Source: Parvularcula sp964556115
Lineage (GTDB): Bacteria; Pseudomonadota; Alphaproteobacteria; Caulobacterales; Parvularculaceae
Assembly (NCBI GenBank): GCA_964556115.1
Contig: CAZKVC010000006.1
Coordinates: 1 to 64,000 of the forward strand
Direction of reading: 5' to 3'
Length of the DNA stretch: 64,000 nt
Both the position numbers and the translations under genes were made by a program. Shown piece by piece: positions 16,988 through 26,045 of this stretch (its first letter is position 1; each line of letters begins with the position of its first letter). The notes beneath the pieces are model-generated. The model searched no databases. It was not told the DNA's origin and worked only from the letters and a program-made list of their open reading frames with translations.

Positions 16988-17299
16988 GAAAGACCACCCC
17001 CACGGCGGACAGATCGTTCTTCTGAGGAGTGATAATACGTAACGGCACCTAAGATTGGCCTAAGCGAAACGGTTTAGATTCTCTGAACAGAGTTCCGGAA
17101 ACACTGGAGAATCAGCGGTTTTTGTACCGTCGCGGTACAGGTTGAGCCGAACTGTTCCGGACTGACGCGTAAGACTTCAGCAAGTCTGGTTAACGAGTTC
17201 GGGCGGCACCGGAGCGGGCTGCAAGCTTGACGCCCCTGCCGCTGCGCGTCATGGCGACCTCTTAGCTTTTCCCATCTGCGTTCGAAGGGGTCATCGATC
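16988..17299. other. divergent regulatory region between sciP and aspS (312 bp)
   Basis: No open frame here looks coding. It is more AT-rich than its surroundings in the first third. It contains a CTAA-N7-CTAA element (17049-17063), two GANTC methylation sites (17077-17081 and 17109-17113) of the kind used by CcrM/GcrA, and a perfect inverted repeat GTACCG-TCG-CGGTAC (17124-17138). Promoters for both sciP (leftward) and aspS (rightward) must lie here. Confidence 0.6.
17049..17063 (-). promoter_or_regulatory. candidate CtrA box upstream of sciP
   Basis: On the minus strand TTAG-N7-TTAG, the exact half-site spacing of the CtrA motif TTAA-N7-TTAA with the last base changed in each half; each TTAG sits in a repeated CTTAGG, except that the distal copy is followed directly by the spacer. 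It is 62 bp upstream of the sciP ATG. sciP is CtrA-activated in Caulobacter, which is the main support. Confidence 0.4.
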
Positions 17300-19132
17300 A
17301 TGCACGCTTACCGTACCCATCATTGTGGCGAACTGAGGGCCGATGATGTGGGCAAGGACGTCCGCCTGTCCGGCTGGGTCCACCGCAAGCGCGATCATGG
17401 CGGTCTACTGTTCATCGACCTGCGTGACCATTACGGTCTGACGCAGATTCTGTGTGAGCCGGAATTCGAAGGCTTCGCCGAAGTCGACGCTGTGCGCGCA
17501 GAAAGCTGCATCCGGATCGACGGCGTCGTCGTCGCGCGCTCCGAGGACCAGGTGAACGAGAACCTGCCCACCGGCGCGATCGAGGTACGCATCACCAGCT
17601 TCGAAGTGATGAGCGCCGCGGGCGACCTGCCGCTGCCGGTCTTCCAGGAGCCCGACTACCCCGAAGACATCCGGATGCGGTACCGCTATCTCGACCTTCG
17701 CCGGGAGACGATGCACAAGAACATCGTCCTGCGCTCGCACATTGTCAGCGAGCTGCGCCGCGGCATGACCGACGAAGGCTTCCTCGAATACCAGACGCCG
17801 ATCCTGACCGCGTCCTCGCCCGAGGGCGCGCGCGACTTTCTCGTGCCCAGCCGCCTCCATCCCGGCAAGTTCTTCGCGCTGCCCCAGGCACCGCAGATCT
17901 TCAAGCAGCTCATCATGGTCTCGGGCTTCGACCGCTACTTCCAGATCGCGCCCTGCTTCCGCGACGAGGACGCACGCGCGGACCGTTCGGCAGGCGAGTT
18001 CTACCAGCTCGATATCGAGATGAGCTTTGTCACTCAGGAAGAAGTCTGGGACACCACCGGCCCCGTGGTTGCACGCGCCTTCGAGCTTCATGCGGGCGAG
18101 AAGAAGGTCGATCCCTACGAGAGCTGGCAGCGCATTCCCTATGCTGACTCGATGCTGAAATACGGCACCGACAAGCCCGACCTGCGTATCCCCCTCGAGA
18201 TGCAGGTGGTCACCGAGCATTTCAAAGGTTCGGGCTTCAAGATCTTCGCGCAGATCGCCGAGGATCCCGAAAAGCAGATCCGCGCCATTCCCGCTCCGGG
18301 CGGCGGCAGCCGGGCCTTCTGTGACCGGATGAACTCTTGGGCGCAGAAGCAGGGCCTGCCGGGCATGGGCTATATCATGTTCGAAGCCGAAGGCGGCAAA
18401 GGTCCGTTGGCCAAGAACATCGGCGAAGAGCGCACCGACGCGATCCGCGACCAGCTTGGCCTTCAGGCCGGCGACGCTGCCTTCTTCGTGGCGGGCAAGG
18501 TCGAAGAGTTCGAGAAGGTCGCGGGCGCGGCCCGTGTGGAGGTGGCGCGTGAGCTTCACGGCATGGGCAAGACCATGGCCGGCGGCTCTCCGCTTTTCGA
18601 GGAAGACCGGTTCGCCTTCTGCTGGATCGTCGATTTCCCGATGTATGAGTGGGACGAGGAGCGGAAGAAGGTCGATTTCGGCCACAACCCTTTCTCCATG
18701 CCGCAAGGAGGGCTCGCAGCTCTGGAGAAGGCCGAGACGCCGGAACAGATCCTCCAGCTCAAGGCCAACCAGTACGATCTCGTCTGCAACGGCTACGAGA
18801 TGGCGTCCGGCGCGATCCGGAACCACAAGCCGGAAATCATGTATGCCGCCTTCGCCAAGGCGGGCTATGGCGCCGACGTGGTCGAGAAGGAATTCGGCGG
18901 CATGCTGAATGCCTTCAAGTTCGGCGCACCGCCCCACGGCGGGATCGCCTACGGCGTCGATCGCATCGTCATGCTGCTGGCGGGGCAGGAGAACATCCGT
19001 GAGGTGACCATGTTCCCGCTGACCCAGAACGCCGAAGACCTGCTTCTCGGTGCGCCCAGCGAAGCTTCACCGGAGCAGCTCAAGGACGTCCATATCAAGG
19101 TCGTCAAGCCGATCCAGGAAGCCAAGTCCTGA
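17300..19132 (+). CDS. aspS: aspartyl-tRNA synthetase
   Basis: A 610-residue class IIb synthetase of bacterial type. It has an N-terminal OB anticodon-binding domain (LSGWVHRKRDHGGLLFIDLRD), a catalytic core with motif 2 (CFRDEDARADR), the bacterial GAD insertion domain (about 290-420) and motif 3 (GGIAYGVDRIVMLLAG). The bacterial-type AspRS is often non-discriminating in species with GatCAB, which is also in this window, so it may charge both tRNA-Asp and tRNA-Asn. AAGGGG precedes the ATG. Confidence 0.97.
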   Translation: MHAYRTHHCGELRADDVGKDVRLSGWVHRKRDHGGLLFIDLRDHYGLTQILCEPEFEGFAEVDAVRAESCIRIDGVVVARSEDQVNENLPTGAIEVRITSFEVMSAAGDLPLPVFQEPDYPEDIRMRYRYLDLRRETMHKNIVLRSHIVSELRRGMTDEGFLEYQTPILTASSPEGARDFLVPSRLHPGKFFALPQAPQIFKQLIMVSGFDRYFQIAPCFRDEDARADRSAGEFYQLDIEMSFVTQEEVWDTTGPVVARAFELHAGEKKVDPYESWQRIPYADSMLKYGTDKPDLRIPLEMQVVTEHFKGSGFKIFAQIAEDPEKQIRAIPAPGGGSRAFCDRMNSWAQKQGLPGMGYIMFEAEGGKGPLAKNIGEERTDAIRDQLGLQAGDAAFFVAGKVEEFEKVAGAARVEVARELHGMGKTMAGGSPLFEEDRFAFCWIVDFPMYEWDEERKKVDFGHNPFSMPQGGLAALEKAETPEQILQLKANQYDLVCNGYEMASGAIRNHKPEIMYAAFAKAGYGADVVEKEFGGMLNAFKFGAPPHGGIAYGVDRIVMLLAGQENIREVTMFPLTQNAEDLLLGAPSEASPEQLKDVHIKVVKPIQEAKS

Positions 19133-19138
19133 TCTGCC

Positions 19139-19167
19139 GCAGCGAAACGGGCTTCTCGTTTCGCTGC
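19139..19167 (+). terminator. possible terminator after aspS
   Basis: An 11-bp perfect stem GCAGCGAAACG/CGTTTCGCTGC with a 7-nt loop, seven bases after the aspS stop codon. The downstream bases (GTTCCTGCTAT) are a poor T-tract, so it may be a weak terminator or an mRNA-stabilising hairpin. Confidence 0.5.
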
Positions 19168-19194
19168 GTTCCTGCTATATCGAAAAACGATGAT

Positions 19195-19809
19195 ATGGGG
19201 CAGGGCAGAGCCATGGACGGGCATCATCAGCAGGAGAGGGCCGCTACGCGGCTTCTCTATGACGACCAGGCGCCACGGCTTCGCCGTCCGGTGAACCCGA
19301 CCGTCCTTCGCCTGCGCAGGCCCGGTGCCTTGTTCTTCCCTCTCAGCCTTCTTTTCGCTGCCGGCATACCCGGCGCAGGGACCGCCTGGCTTGCGGGCAG
19401 GGTCGGGGTCGCCGTGCCGGATGCCGCCGTGGCCGTGCTGACGACGTCAGGAGGTTTCGCTCTCGTTCTGATGTGCGCCCTGGCGCTTGCGCGGCGCGAA
19501 GAGAAAAGCTTCGCGCTCCTTCTGCCGAATGTGCTCAGCGTCGCCCATGCAATTCTCGCCGTGGGCTTCCTCGCGGCTTTCGCGCTCATCCAGCAGCCCG
19601 GTTTTTCCGTGATCGGCCGCTATGCCGGACTGGTGCCGGGGCCTCGGTTCGATTTGGCCAATCACCAGCTCGCCTATGCCTATTGCATCCTCTTCCTTCT
19701 CGTCACCGCTGGCGGCATCATCGCTTCGGTGCTCTTCCGGCTCGTCGGGCTAGGCCGCGTCCGCCTGCGAGAGGACGAAGACGACAACCTTGCCCTGCAG
19801 GAGGACTGA
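19195..19809 (+). CDS. unknown four-helix membrane protein
   Basis: A 204-residue protein I do not recognise. A polar, basic N-terminus (about 40 residues, RLRRPVNPTVLRLRRPG) precedes four likely transmembrane helices at about 44-67, 77-99, 107-132 and 158-183, and an acidic tail (REDEDDNLALQED). The helix-rich layout with cytosolic ends suggests an integral inner-membrane protein. It lies between aspS and glyQ on the same strand, 42 bp before glyQ. An alternative ATG at 19213 is possible. Confidence 0.65.
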   Translation: MGQGRAMDGHHQQERAATRLLYDDQAPRLRRPVNPTVLRLRRPGALFFPLSLLFAAGIPGAGTAWLAGRVGVAVPDAAVAVLTTSGGFALVLMCALALARREEKSFALLLPNVLSVAHAILAVGFLAAFALIQQPGFSVIGRYAGLVPGPRFDLANHQLAYAYCILFLLVTAGGIIASVLFRLVGLGRVRLREDEDDNLALQED

Positions 19810-19851
19810 GCAAGACTGGCGCAGGGCGGCGTGCGGGGCTAAGCGGCGGAT

Positions 19852-20772
19852 ATGACCGAACCACTCTCCTTCCAGGGCCTGATCCTCAAGCTGCAGCACT
19901 ATTGGGCTGACCATGGCTGCGTTGTCTTGCAGCCCTATGATCTCGAAATGGGTGCGGGGACCTTTCACCCGGCGACCACCTTGCGCGCGCTCGGACCCAA
20001 ACCTTGGAACGCCGCCTATGTGCAGCCCTGCCGCCGTCCGACTGACGGCCGCTACGGCTCGAACCCGAACCGCTTCCAGCATTATTACCAGTTCCAGGTC
20101 GTTCTGAAGCCGAGCCCCGAGAACCTGCAGGAGCTTTATCTAGGCAGTCTCGATGCCATCGGTATCGACCGCAAAAAGCACGATGTCCGATTCGTCGAGG
20201 ATGACTGGGAAAGCCCGACACTCGGCGCGTGGGGCCTTGGGTGGGAGGTCTGGTGCGACGGGATGGAAGTGACGCAGTTCACCTATTTCCAGCAGGTCGG
20301 CGGCTATGACTGCGAACTCGTGACGGGCGAGCTGACCTACGGGCTCGAGCGGCTGGCCATGTATGTCCAGGGTGTCGACAACGGCTTCGACCTCGTCTTC
20401 GGCGGCAGAAAGCCTGACGGCACGCCCTTCACCTATGGGGACGTCTTCCACCAGCAGGAGGTCGAGTTCTCCACCTACAACTTCGAACATGCGAACACGG
20501 AGGTTCTCTTCCGCCAGTTCATCGAGGCCGAAGAGGCCTGCGCCATGCTCCTTGCCGAGGACGGTCCGAAGCTGGCGCTGCCTGCCTATGAGCAGTGCAT
20601 CAAGGCTTCGCACCTCTTCAACCTGCTCGATGCGCGCGGCGTGATTTCCGTAGCGGAGCGCCAGAGCTATATCCTCCGTGTCAGGAAGCTTGCCAAGGCA
20701 TGCTGCGAAGCGTGGCTGGCCAGCCCGCAAGGGGTGTCGGGCACGCCGGGAATGGCGGAAGCCGCGCTCTGA
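19852..20772 (+). CDS. glyQ: glycyl-tRNA synthetase alpha subunit
   Basis: A 306-residue class II catalytic subunit of the (alpha-beta)2 GlyRS. Signatures include FQGLILKLQHYWADHGC at the N-terminus, AYVQPCRRPTDGRYG (motif 2 region) and TYGLERLAMY (motif 3 region). The beta subunit gene glyS, normally directly downstream, is absent: mtgA begins 2 bp after the glyQ stop. Confidence 0.96.
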   Translation: MTEPLSFQGLILKLQHYWADHGCVVLQPYDLEMGAGTFHPATTLRALGPKPWNAAYVQPCRRPTDGRYGSNPNRFQHYYQFQVVLKPSPENLQELYLGSLDAIGIDRKKHDVRFVEDDWESPTLGAWGLGWEVWCDGMEVTQFTYFQQVGGYDCELVTGELTYGLERLAMYVQGVDNGFDLVFGGRKPDGTPFTYGDVFHQQEVEFSTYNFEHANTEVLFRQFIEAEEACAMLLAEDGPKLALPAYEQCIKASHLFNLLDARGVISVAERQSYILRVRKLAKACCEAWLASPQGVSGTPGMAEAAL

Positions 20773-20774
20773 CC

Positions 20775-21455
20775 ATGATGGCAATCGTTCGAACGGCGCT
20801 GCGCTTTGCCGCAGGCCTGCTTCTCGCAGCGGTGCTGTTCATCCTTCTCTACCGCTTCATCCCTGTCCACCAGACCACCCTGATGGGCGTCCGGTCCCTT
20901 CAGGGCACGGAGGTCGAACAAAGCTGGGTACCCCTCGATGCGATCGCGCCGGAGCTCGTCCTTGCCGTGATCGCTGCCGAGGACATGAAGTTCTGCCGTC
21001 ATATCGGCTACGACTTCGGCGAGATGAAGGCCGCTTGGGAAGACTACCGGAGCGGCGGCAGGCTCCGCGGGGCTTCAACGATCAGCCAACAGACGGTGAA
21101 GAACGCCTTTCTCTGGCCTGGTCGTGGACCGTTCCGCAAGCTCCTCGAACTCGGCATCACCGGCCCGGTCGAACTTGTCTATTCGAAGCGCCGCATCATG
21201 GAGGTCTACCTCAACGTTGCCGAGTGGGGGGATGGCCTTTTCGGCGCCGAAGCCGCGGCGCAGGCTCGTTTCTCGAAATCCGCCAGCGATCTGAGCGCGG
21301 ATGAAGCGGCTCTACTTGCCGCAGTCCTTCCAAGCCCGAACAAATGGCGCGTTGATCCGCCTGGACCCTATGTCCGCAAACGCAGCGGCATACTTCGCAA
21401 GCGCATGCGCACCGTGGAGGCGAAAGATTGGGCAGGCTGCGTCCTCAGGGACTGA
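20775..21455 (+). CDS. mtgA: monofunctional peptidoglycan glycosyltransferase MtgA
   Basis: A 226-residue GT51 enzyme polymerising lipid II, with one N-terminal membrane anchor (LRFAAGLLLAAVLFILLYRF) and no transpeptidase domain. The GT51 motifs are present: IAAEDMKFCRHIGYD (catalytic Glu; the usual F-H is C-R-H), RGASTISQQTVKN and RRIMEVYLNVAEWG. The ATG at 20775 follows the glyQ stop by 2 bp, suggesting coupling. The 3' end overlaps the convergent mnmC by 11 bp. Confidence 0.93.
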   Translation: MMAIVRTALRFAAGLLLAAVLFILLYRFIPVHQTTLMGVRSLQGTEVEQSWVPLDAIAPELVLAVIAAEDMKFCRHIGYDFGEMKAAWEDYRSGGRLRGASTISQQTVKNAFLWPGRGPFRKLLELGITGPVELVYSKRRIMEVYLNVAEWGDGLFGAEAAAQARFSKSASDLSADEAALLAAVLPSPNKWRVDPPGPYVRKRSGILRKRMRTVEAKDWAGCVLRD

Positions 21456-23298
21456 ACACCCCGTGCTTGATCTGGCGGATCAGGAAACGCCCCGGATGGA
21501 CGAGGTCAGCCGCTTCCCTTGTCAGTGGTGAGACCGTCCCTGTCAGGATCGACGCCAGATGGTTGGCCAGGAGCGGCGAGGTGACCAGCCCGCGTGAGCC
21601 GAGCCCGCCAAGAACGAAGAGCCCATCGATAAGCGGCGGCGGCACATCCGGCAGGCGCTGACCTTTCGCAAGTCCCTGGTAAAGCGTCAGCGCTGCTTCT
21701 TGGTCAAAGACCGGACCGGCCATGGGGTGGCGGTCAGGAGTCGTCGCACGGTGCGATACCCGTGCCCTAACGGGTGGCCCGACAGTCTCGTCCAAAAGGC
21801 GCTCAGCTTCCTGACGATTGGTTTCCGTGTTCTGCCGGGAGGGCGCGGCCTGACCGCTCGGCGGCCCGTAGGTCGCGCCGGTCAGAAGGAGGCCGTCCAG
21901 CGGGGCGGTGTAGTGGCCGTCCGTGAAGATTGCCCCGGGAGCGGGGCCTTTGAAGATGTCGATCTGTCCTTCCGATGGCCTGATCGGTGCGCCGGACCAG
22001 AGTGACGGCGCAGCCCCGCCGGCAAGGACAACGCAGGCGAACGGCCCATGTTCTTTGCCCTCGTCATCCACGATTTGCCAGGCGTCCTCGACCCTACGGA
22101 GGTGCGCAATTCGAACAGTCTCGACCTTGTGCCCTTCGAGCAAGCGCCCGATGACTAGAGGGGGACGAAGAAGGCCAGCCGCCGGGACATGGAGTGCGCC
22201 CTCGCCCCAGTCCATGCATCCATCCGGCCAAAGAGCAAGATCGGTCAGCCTGCGCCATTTGTCTTCCGGATAGGGGAGGGTGCCCGGAAGGGTCTCATAC
22301 CCAATAGCCAGCTTACGGTAATGGCTGCGGGCATGAAGGAAAGCATCGCGGTAAAACAGTGCGGCCGGGCTGTCGTCAGCATCGACCCGGGGCATGATGA
22401 GCCCCGCCGGGTTGCCGGACGCGCCAGAGGCGGGGACAGGATCAAAGACCGTCACATCCTCCGCCTGCCAACCATTCAGCCGAAGGGCGTGAGCTAGGTT
22501 CGCTCCGGCGATCCCAGCACCGATGACCGCGATGCTTCCATTCCGGCGAACGACGGGAATGCTGAACGGGCTGGTGTTCGTGTTTTTCTTCGGGCCGGAC
22601 AGTCTCGCCTGCAGCATATGCTTCTTGCGGCCGAAACCGGGCGCTTTGTTCCATCCGAACCCGGCGCTTTCCAGGGCCTGCCGAACACCCCCGGCCACCG
22701 AGAAGGTCGCGGCGGTGGCGCCGGCTTTCGAAAGGCGGGCGACCTCGGAGAAGACCGCAGGCGTCCACATGTCCGGGTTCCTCGAAGGCGCGAAGCCGTC
22801 AAGGAACCAGGCGTCCGCTTCGAACCAGGCCGATTTCAGCGAGCCCAGCACTTCGCCGAACGCAATGGTCAGGAGAGTCGTTTCATCAAGCCGGACCTGC
22901 ACTTGTCCAGGAACGGGTTCCGGATAGGCAGCCTTGAGACGTTCCGCATAGGGCGCAAGCTCGGGCCAGCGCGCGGCAAGGGCCTCTTGCGCATCGGCGA
23001 AGGCTGAGCGCGAAAGCGGATAGCCTTCCACGGTCCAGAAGTGAAGGGGCGGGCCGGACGCTTTGTCGCGCGCCGCCCAGGCTGCAAGAAGGTTCAGGCC
23101 CGTGCCGAAGCCGAGCTCTCCGATAACGAAGGGCTGATCCGGCGACGCGCCAAACCGGTCTGACAGGGCACTGCCTTCGATGAAGACATGCCGCGTTTCC
23201 GCCAACCCGTCGTCGGGCGCGAAGTAGATGTCACCGAAGCGGCGTGAACGGAGGGTCTCCCCTTCGCGTTCAAGGTCCGGCTCTTCGAGACGGCTCAC
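21445..23298 (-). CDS. mnmC: bifunctional tRNA mnm5s2U34 biosynthesis protein MnmC
   Basis: A 617-residue fusion. The N-terminal ~240 residues are the SAM-dependent methyltransferase (MnmD: FVIGELGFGTGLNLLAAW; AWFLDGFAPSRNPDMW). The C-terminal part is an FAD oxidase (MnmC1: IAVIGAGIAGANLAHAL; FVLGGLGSRGLVTSPLLA near the end). It converts cmnm5(s2)U34 to nm5 and then mnm5 in tRNA. The GTG at 23298 is chosen as start because it overlaps the stop of the upstream transglycosylase gene (GTGA) and matches the domain boundary; 24 further residues upstream look spurious. Confidence 0.93.
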   Translation of the reverse strand: MSRLEEPDLEREGETLRSRRFGDIYFAPDDGLAETRHVFIEGSALSDRFGASPDQPFVIGELGFGTGLNLLAAWAARDKASGPPLHFWTVEGYPLSRSAFADAQEALAARWPELAPYAERLKAAYPEPVPGQVQVRLDETTLLTIAFGEVLGSLKSAWFEADAWFLDGFAPSRNPDMWTPAVFSEVARLSKAGATAATFSVAGGVRQALESAGFGWNKAPGFGRKKHMLQARLSGPKKNTNTSPFSIPVVRRNGSIAVIGAGIAGANLAHALRLNGWQAEDVTVFDPVPASGASGNPAGLIMPRVDADDSPAALFYRDAFLHARSHYRKLAIGYETLPGTLPYPEDKWRRLTDLALWPDGCMDWGEGALHVPAAGLLRPPLVIGRLLEGHKVETVRIAHLRRVEDAWQIVDDEGKEHGPFACVVLAGGAAPSLWSGAPIRPSEGQIDIFKGPAPGAIFTDGHYTAPLDGLLLTGATYGPPSGQAAPSRQNTETNRQEAERLLDETVGPPVRARVSHRATTPDRHPMAGPVFDQEAALTLYQGLAKGQRLPDVPPPLIDGLFVLGGLGSRGLVTSPLLANHLASILTGTVSPLTREAADLVHPGRFLIRQIKHGVFSP

Positions 23299-24476
23299 CC
23301 TTGGGCAAGGCGCTCGAGCACGGTGGCGGAGGGATAGCCATCGGCCGGAAGGCCCTGTGCCTTCTGCCATGCCCTGAGCGCGCCGCGCGTCCGGGGGCCG
23401 ATGATGCCGTCCACCTTGCCGACCGCATAGCCGCGCTCGTTCAGGCGCTCCTGTAGAGCCATCCGTTCACTGCGGGTCAGGGGGCGGTCATCGCGCGGCC
23501 AAGTTCCTTCGAGCTTGCGCCCATCGCCGCGGATACGGTCGCTGAGGAGCGACACGCCGAGAGCGTAGGACGTCGCGTTGTTGTAGCGCTTGATCACATC
23601 GAAATTGCGGAAGGTGAGAAAAGCGGGGCCGTTCGCGCCGGCGGGCATGAGAAGCTTGGCCTGGAGGTCGAGGTCGACCTTGTCCGGAAGCGACCCGCCT
23701 GCACCTTTCACGCCCGTCCTGATCCAGTCGACCACCGCCATGCGCCGACCATCGGCGAGGCTGTAGTCGAAGCCGTCGGGCAGCTTCACCTCGACACCCC
23801 AGGGCTCGTTCGGACGCCACCCGGCCTGGTCGAGATAGTTCGCCGTCGATGCGAAGACGTCGTCGAGATTGCCCCAGAGATCGCGCCGGCCATCGCCGTC
23901 CTGGTCCACGGCATAAGCGAGGTAGGTCGTGGGGATGAACTGGGTCTGGCCCATCGCGCCGGCCCAGGATCCCTTGAGCTGGTCACGCTCGGCATAGCCG
24001 TTCTGCAGGATATTCAGGGCGGCGATCAGTTCGCGCTTGCCGAAGCTCTGCCGGCGTCCATCGGCGGCGAGGGTGGCCAGCGCGGAGACGATGTCGTTGG
24101 TCCCGAGGATCTCGCCATAGGCGCTTTCGAGACCCCAGATCGCCGCGATCACGGCCGGATCGACGCCGTAGGCTTGTCCGATCATCTCGAGGTTCGACGC
24201 GTTCCTGCGATAATTCTCACGACCGTCTTTCACCCGGCGCTCCGAAACCGCGCTGTCGAGATAGTCCCAGATGGGCCGCACGAATTCGGGCTGGTTGCCG
24301 TCGCGCTCGATCACCACAGGGAGAAGCTCGGCCGTGGCCATCTCGCGGTCATAGACCTCGCGGGAAATCCCGGCGGCGATGGCCTCGCTGCGGAAGGCGT
24401 CGCGGAAGCTGGCGATATCGGCCTGCACGCTCGCGGAGGCGAGAGCGGTGATGGCGATCAGCGGCAGGGTCAACAT
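23295..24476 (-). CDS. lytic murein transglycosylase (MltB type)
   Basis: A 393-residue exported enzyme. A signal peptide (MLTLPLIAITALASASVQA) precedes the SLT_2 domain: catalytic Glu117 in IWGLESAYG, then GAMGQTQFIPTTYLAYAVD. The C-terminal ~60 residues are a PG_binding_1 domain (LNERGYAVGKVDGIIGPRTR). It cleaves the MurNAc-GlcNAc bond to 1,6-anhydro ends in the periplasm. It is translationally linked to mnmC (overlap GTGA), an odd functional pairing. Confidence 0.92.
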   Translation of the reverse strand: MLTLPLIAITALASASVQADIASFRDAFRSEAIAAGISREVYDREMATAELLPVVIERDGNQPEFVRPIWDYLDSAVSERRVKDGRENYRRNASNLEMIGQAYGVDPAVIAAIWGLESAYGEILGTNDIVSALATLAADGRRQSFGKRELIAALNILQNGYAERDQLKGSWAGAMGQTQFIPTTYLAYAVDQDGDGRRDLWGNLDDVFASTANYLDQAGWRPNEPWGVEVKLPDGFDYSLADGRRMAVVDWIRTGVKGAGGSLPDKVDLDLQAKLLMPAGANGPAFLTFRNFDVIKRYNNATSYALGVSLLSDRIRGDGRKLEGTWPRDDRPLTRSERMALQERLNERGYAVGKVDGIIGPRTRGALRAWQKAQGLPADGYPSATVLERLAQG

Positions 24477-24557
24477 GGGCGGGCTTTCCCCTCTGGATGG
24501 TCGTCGCGTATGGTAGAGCCGAAAAATCGGCCCCGTCCAACAATGATACCGCCGCTT

Positions 24558-25664
24558 TTAGGCTAACGCCGCGTAAATGCTGCGCACCAGCCGAACCGCG
24601 CGCGGATCCGCCACGAGGTGATGGCTTTGCTTGTTCGGTATATAGGCAAAGCTGAGGCCGCGCGCAGGGTCTGCGAGGAGACAGGAGCCACCGAAGCCGT
24701 AATGGCCGATCGCTGTCGGCGGCGCACCGAAGATCGGCCCGGTTTCCCGCATCACCCCCGCAGCCCAGGAAAGCTCGAAGGGAAGGACCTTGTCAGGCCC
24801 GGAGATACGCTCTTTCCAAGCCTCCTCGCGGGTTTTGTCCGAGACCTTCAGCTTGTCGCCCCATTGCCCGGTCGCGAAAAGCTGCATCGCTTCGGCGAGC
24901 CCGCGGGCGGTGGCGTGCATGTTCGAGGCGGGGATCTCCGCCGCCGCCCAGTCCTGACGGGAGACGCCGGAAGGGGCGGACCACGGCTCGAGGAAAGCGG
25001 CCTTCTTGCTGGGCGTCATCGGACCGAGATCGGGTGCCTGCTTGGGCTTGACCAGCGGGCTAGCACGGGTCGCTTCCGTGAGGCCCATGCCGCAGACGAT
25101 GTCCCGGGTCAGCCCTCTCAACCGCTCGCCGACGGTCTTGCCGTCCACTCGGCGCAGGATTTCGCCTGCGATGTAGCCATAGGTCTGAGGATGGTAGCCA
25201 CTGGCGGTACCCGGTTCCCAATGCGGCTTCATGGCGGCAATGGCAGCGCAGGTGGCGTCCCAGTCAAGCCAGATCCGAGGGTCCTGCTTCTCGATGAAGC
25301 CAGGAACGCCGGCCTGATGGGAAAGCGCCTGGGCGATGGTGACGTCGCCTTTCCCTTCGGCCCGGAATTCAGGCCAGATCTCACTGACCGGCTGGTCGTA
25401 GGACAGTTTGCCTTCCGAGACGGCGTGCATGACCAACGCCGCCAGAACCGCTTTGCCGGAAGAGAAGACGCAGGTCAGCGTGTCTTCAGCAAAAGGCAGG
25501 GTCTGCGCCTTGTCCTGAAAACCGCCGACCCAGTCGATGACGGTCTCACCCTCGATGATGAGAGCCACCCCGCCGCCGAGGTCATCGCCTGCTTCGAGGC
25601 TTTTCGCGAAGACCGCGCGCGCTTGCGCGAAGCGTTCGTCGTTCTGTCCGCGTACAGTCTGCAT
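24558..25664 (-). CDS. serine hydrolase, beta-lactamase/EstB type
   Basis: A 368-residue class C beta-lactamase-fold hydrolase. The catalytic SxxK is S68-S-G-K71 in TCVFSSGKAV, the Tyr lies in HPQTYGYIAGE, and the third box is GHYGFGGSC. It lacks an obvious signal peptide, so a cytosolic esterase role is more likely than a secreted beta-lactamase. Substrate unknown. It follows a small lipoprotein gene by 3 bp on the same strand. Confidence 0.85.
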   Translation of the reverse strand: MQTVRGQNDERFAQARAVFAKSLEAGDDLGGGVALIIEGETVIDWVGGFQDKAQTLPFAEDTLTCVFSSGKAVLAALVMHAVSEGKLSYDQPVSEIWPEFRAEGKGDVTIAQALSHQAGVPGFIEKQDPRIWLDWDATCAAIAAMKPHWEPGTASGYHPQTYGYIAGEILRRVDGKTVGERLRGLTRDIVCGMGLTEATRASPLVKPKQAPDLGPMTPSKKAAFLEPWSAPSGVSRQDWAAAEIPASNMHATARGLAEAMQLFATGQWGDKLKVSDKTREEAWKERISGPDKVLPFELSWAAGVMRETGPIFGAPPTAIGHYGFGGSCLLADPARGLSFAYIPNKQSHHLVADPRAVRLVRSIYAALA

Positions 25665-25667
25665 GGC

Positions 25668-25970
25668 TCAGATCGCGCAGGAGAAGGCCGAGGCGGCAAC
25701 AGCACCGGCGATGCGGTTGTCCTCGATGCTGCGCAGCGAGCCGACGATCTCCAGCGGGCTGTCCGCCCGGTCGAGATCCACGGTGAACCGCGCGAAGCGG
25801 GCGAGCTGGTCATCGTTCAAACGGTCATCGAGTTCGTCCGCCATGCAGACCGAACGGTCCCGCGACAGGCCCAGATTTTCCAGCCGGTCGGCGATGGTCA
25901 GCTTGGAATAGGTGGCGCATCCGGCCAAAACGGCTGCAGCGCCGAGAATGAACAGAACAGGTTGGCGCAT
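25668..25970 (-). CDS. small lipoprotein, unknown function
   Basis: A 100-residue protein from the ATG at 25970. The signal MRQPVLFILGAAAVLAGC has a lipobox LAGC. The mature part is charged (SKLTIADRLENLGLSRDRSV...ADELDDRL) and predicted helical, ending in a Cys (FSCAI). I recognise no family. It lies directly upstream of the serine hydrolase gene (3 bp), which suggests an operon. Confidence 0.7.
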   Translation of the reverse strand: MRQPVLFILGAAAVLAGCATYSKLTIADRLENLGLSRDRSVCMADELDDRLNDDQLARFARFTVDLDRADSPLEIVGSLRSIEDNRIAGAVAASAFSCAI

Positions 25971-26045
25971 GGCGAGGTCCTCGCTCGAAGGTCGGCAAAG
26001 TTGACGGAGGCGGTGCGAGCGCACCGCCCGAGGGGAGCGGAGCCC

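Noticed and set aside
17405..18937. A 510-codon frame antisense to aspS
   Set aside because: aspS is complete and conserved on the other strand; the antisense product looks like a charge-rich artefact.
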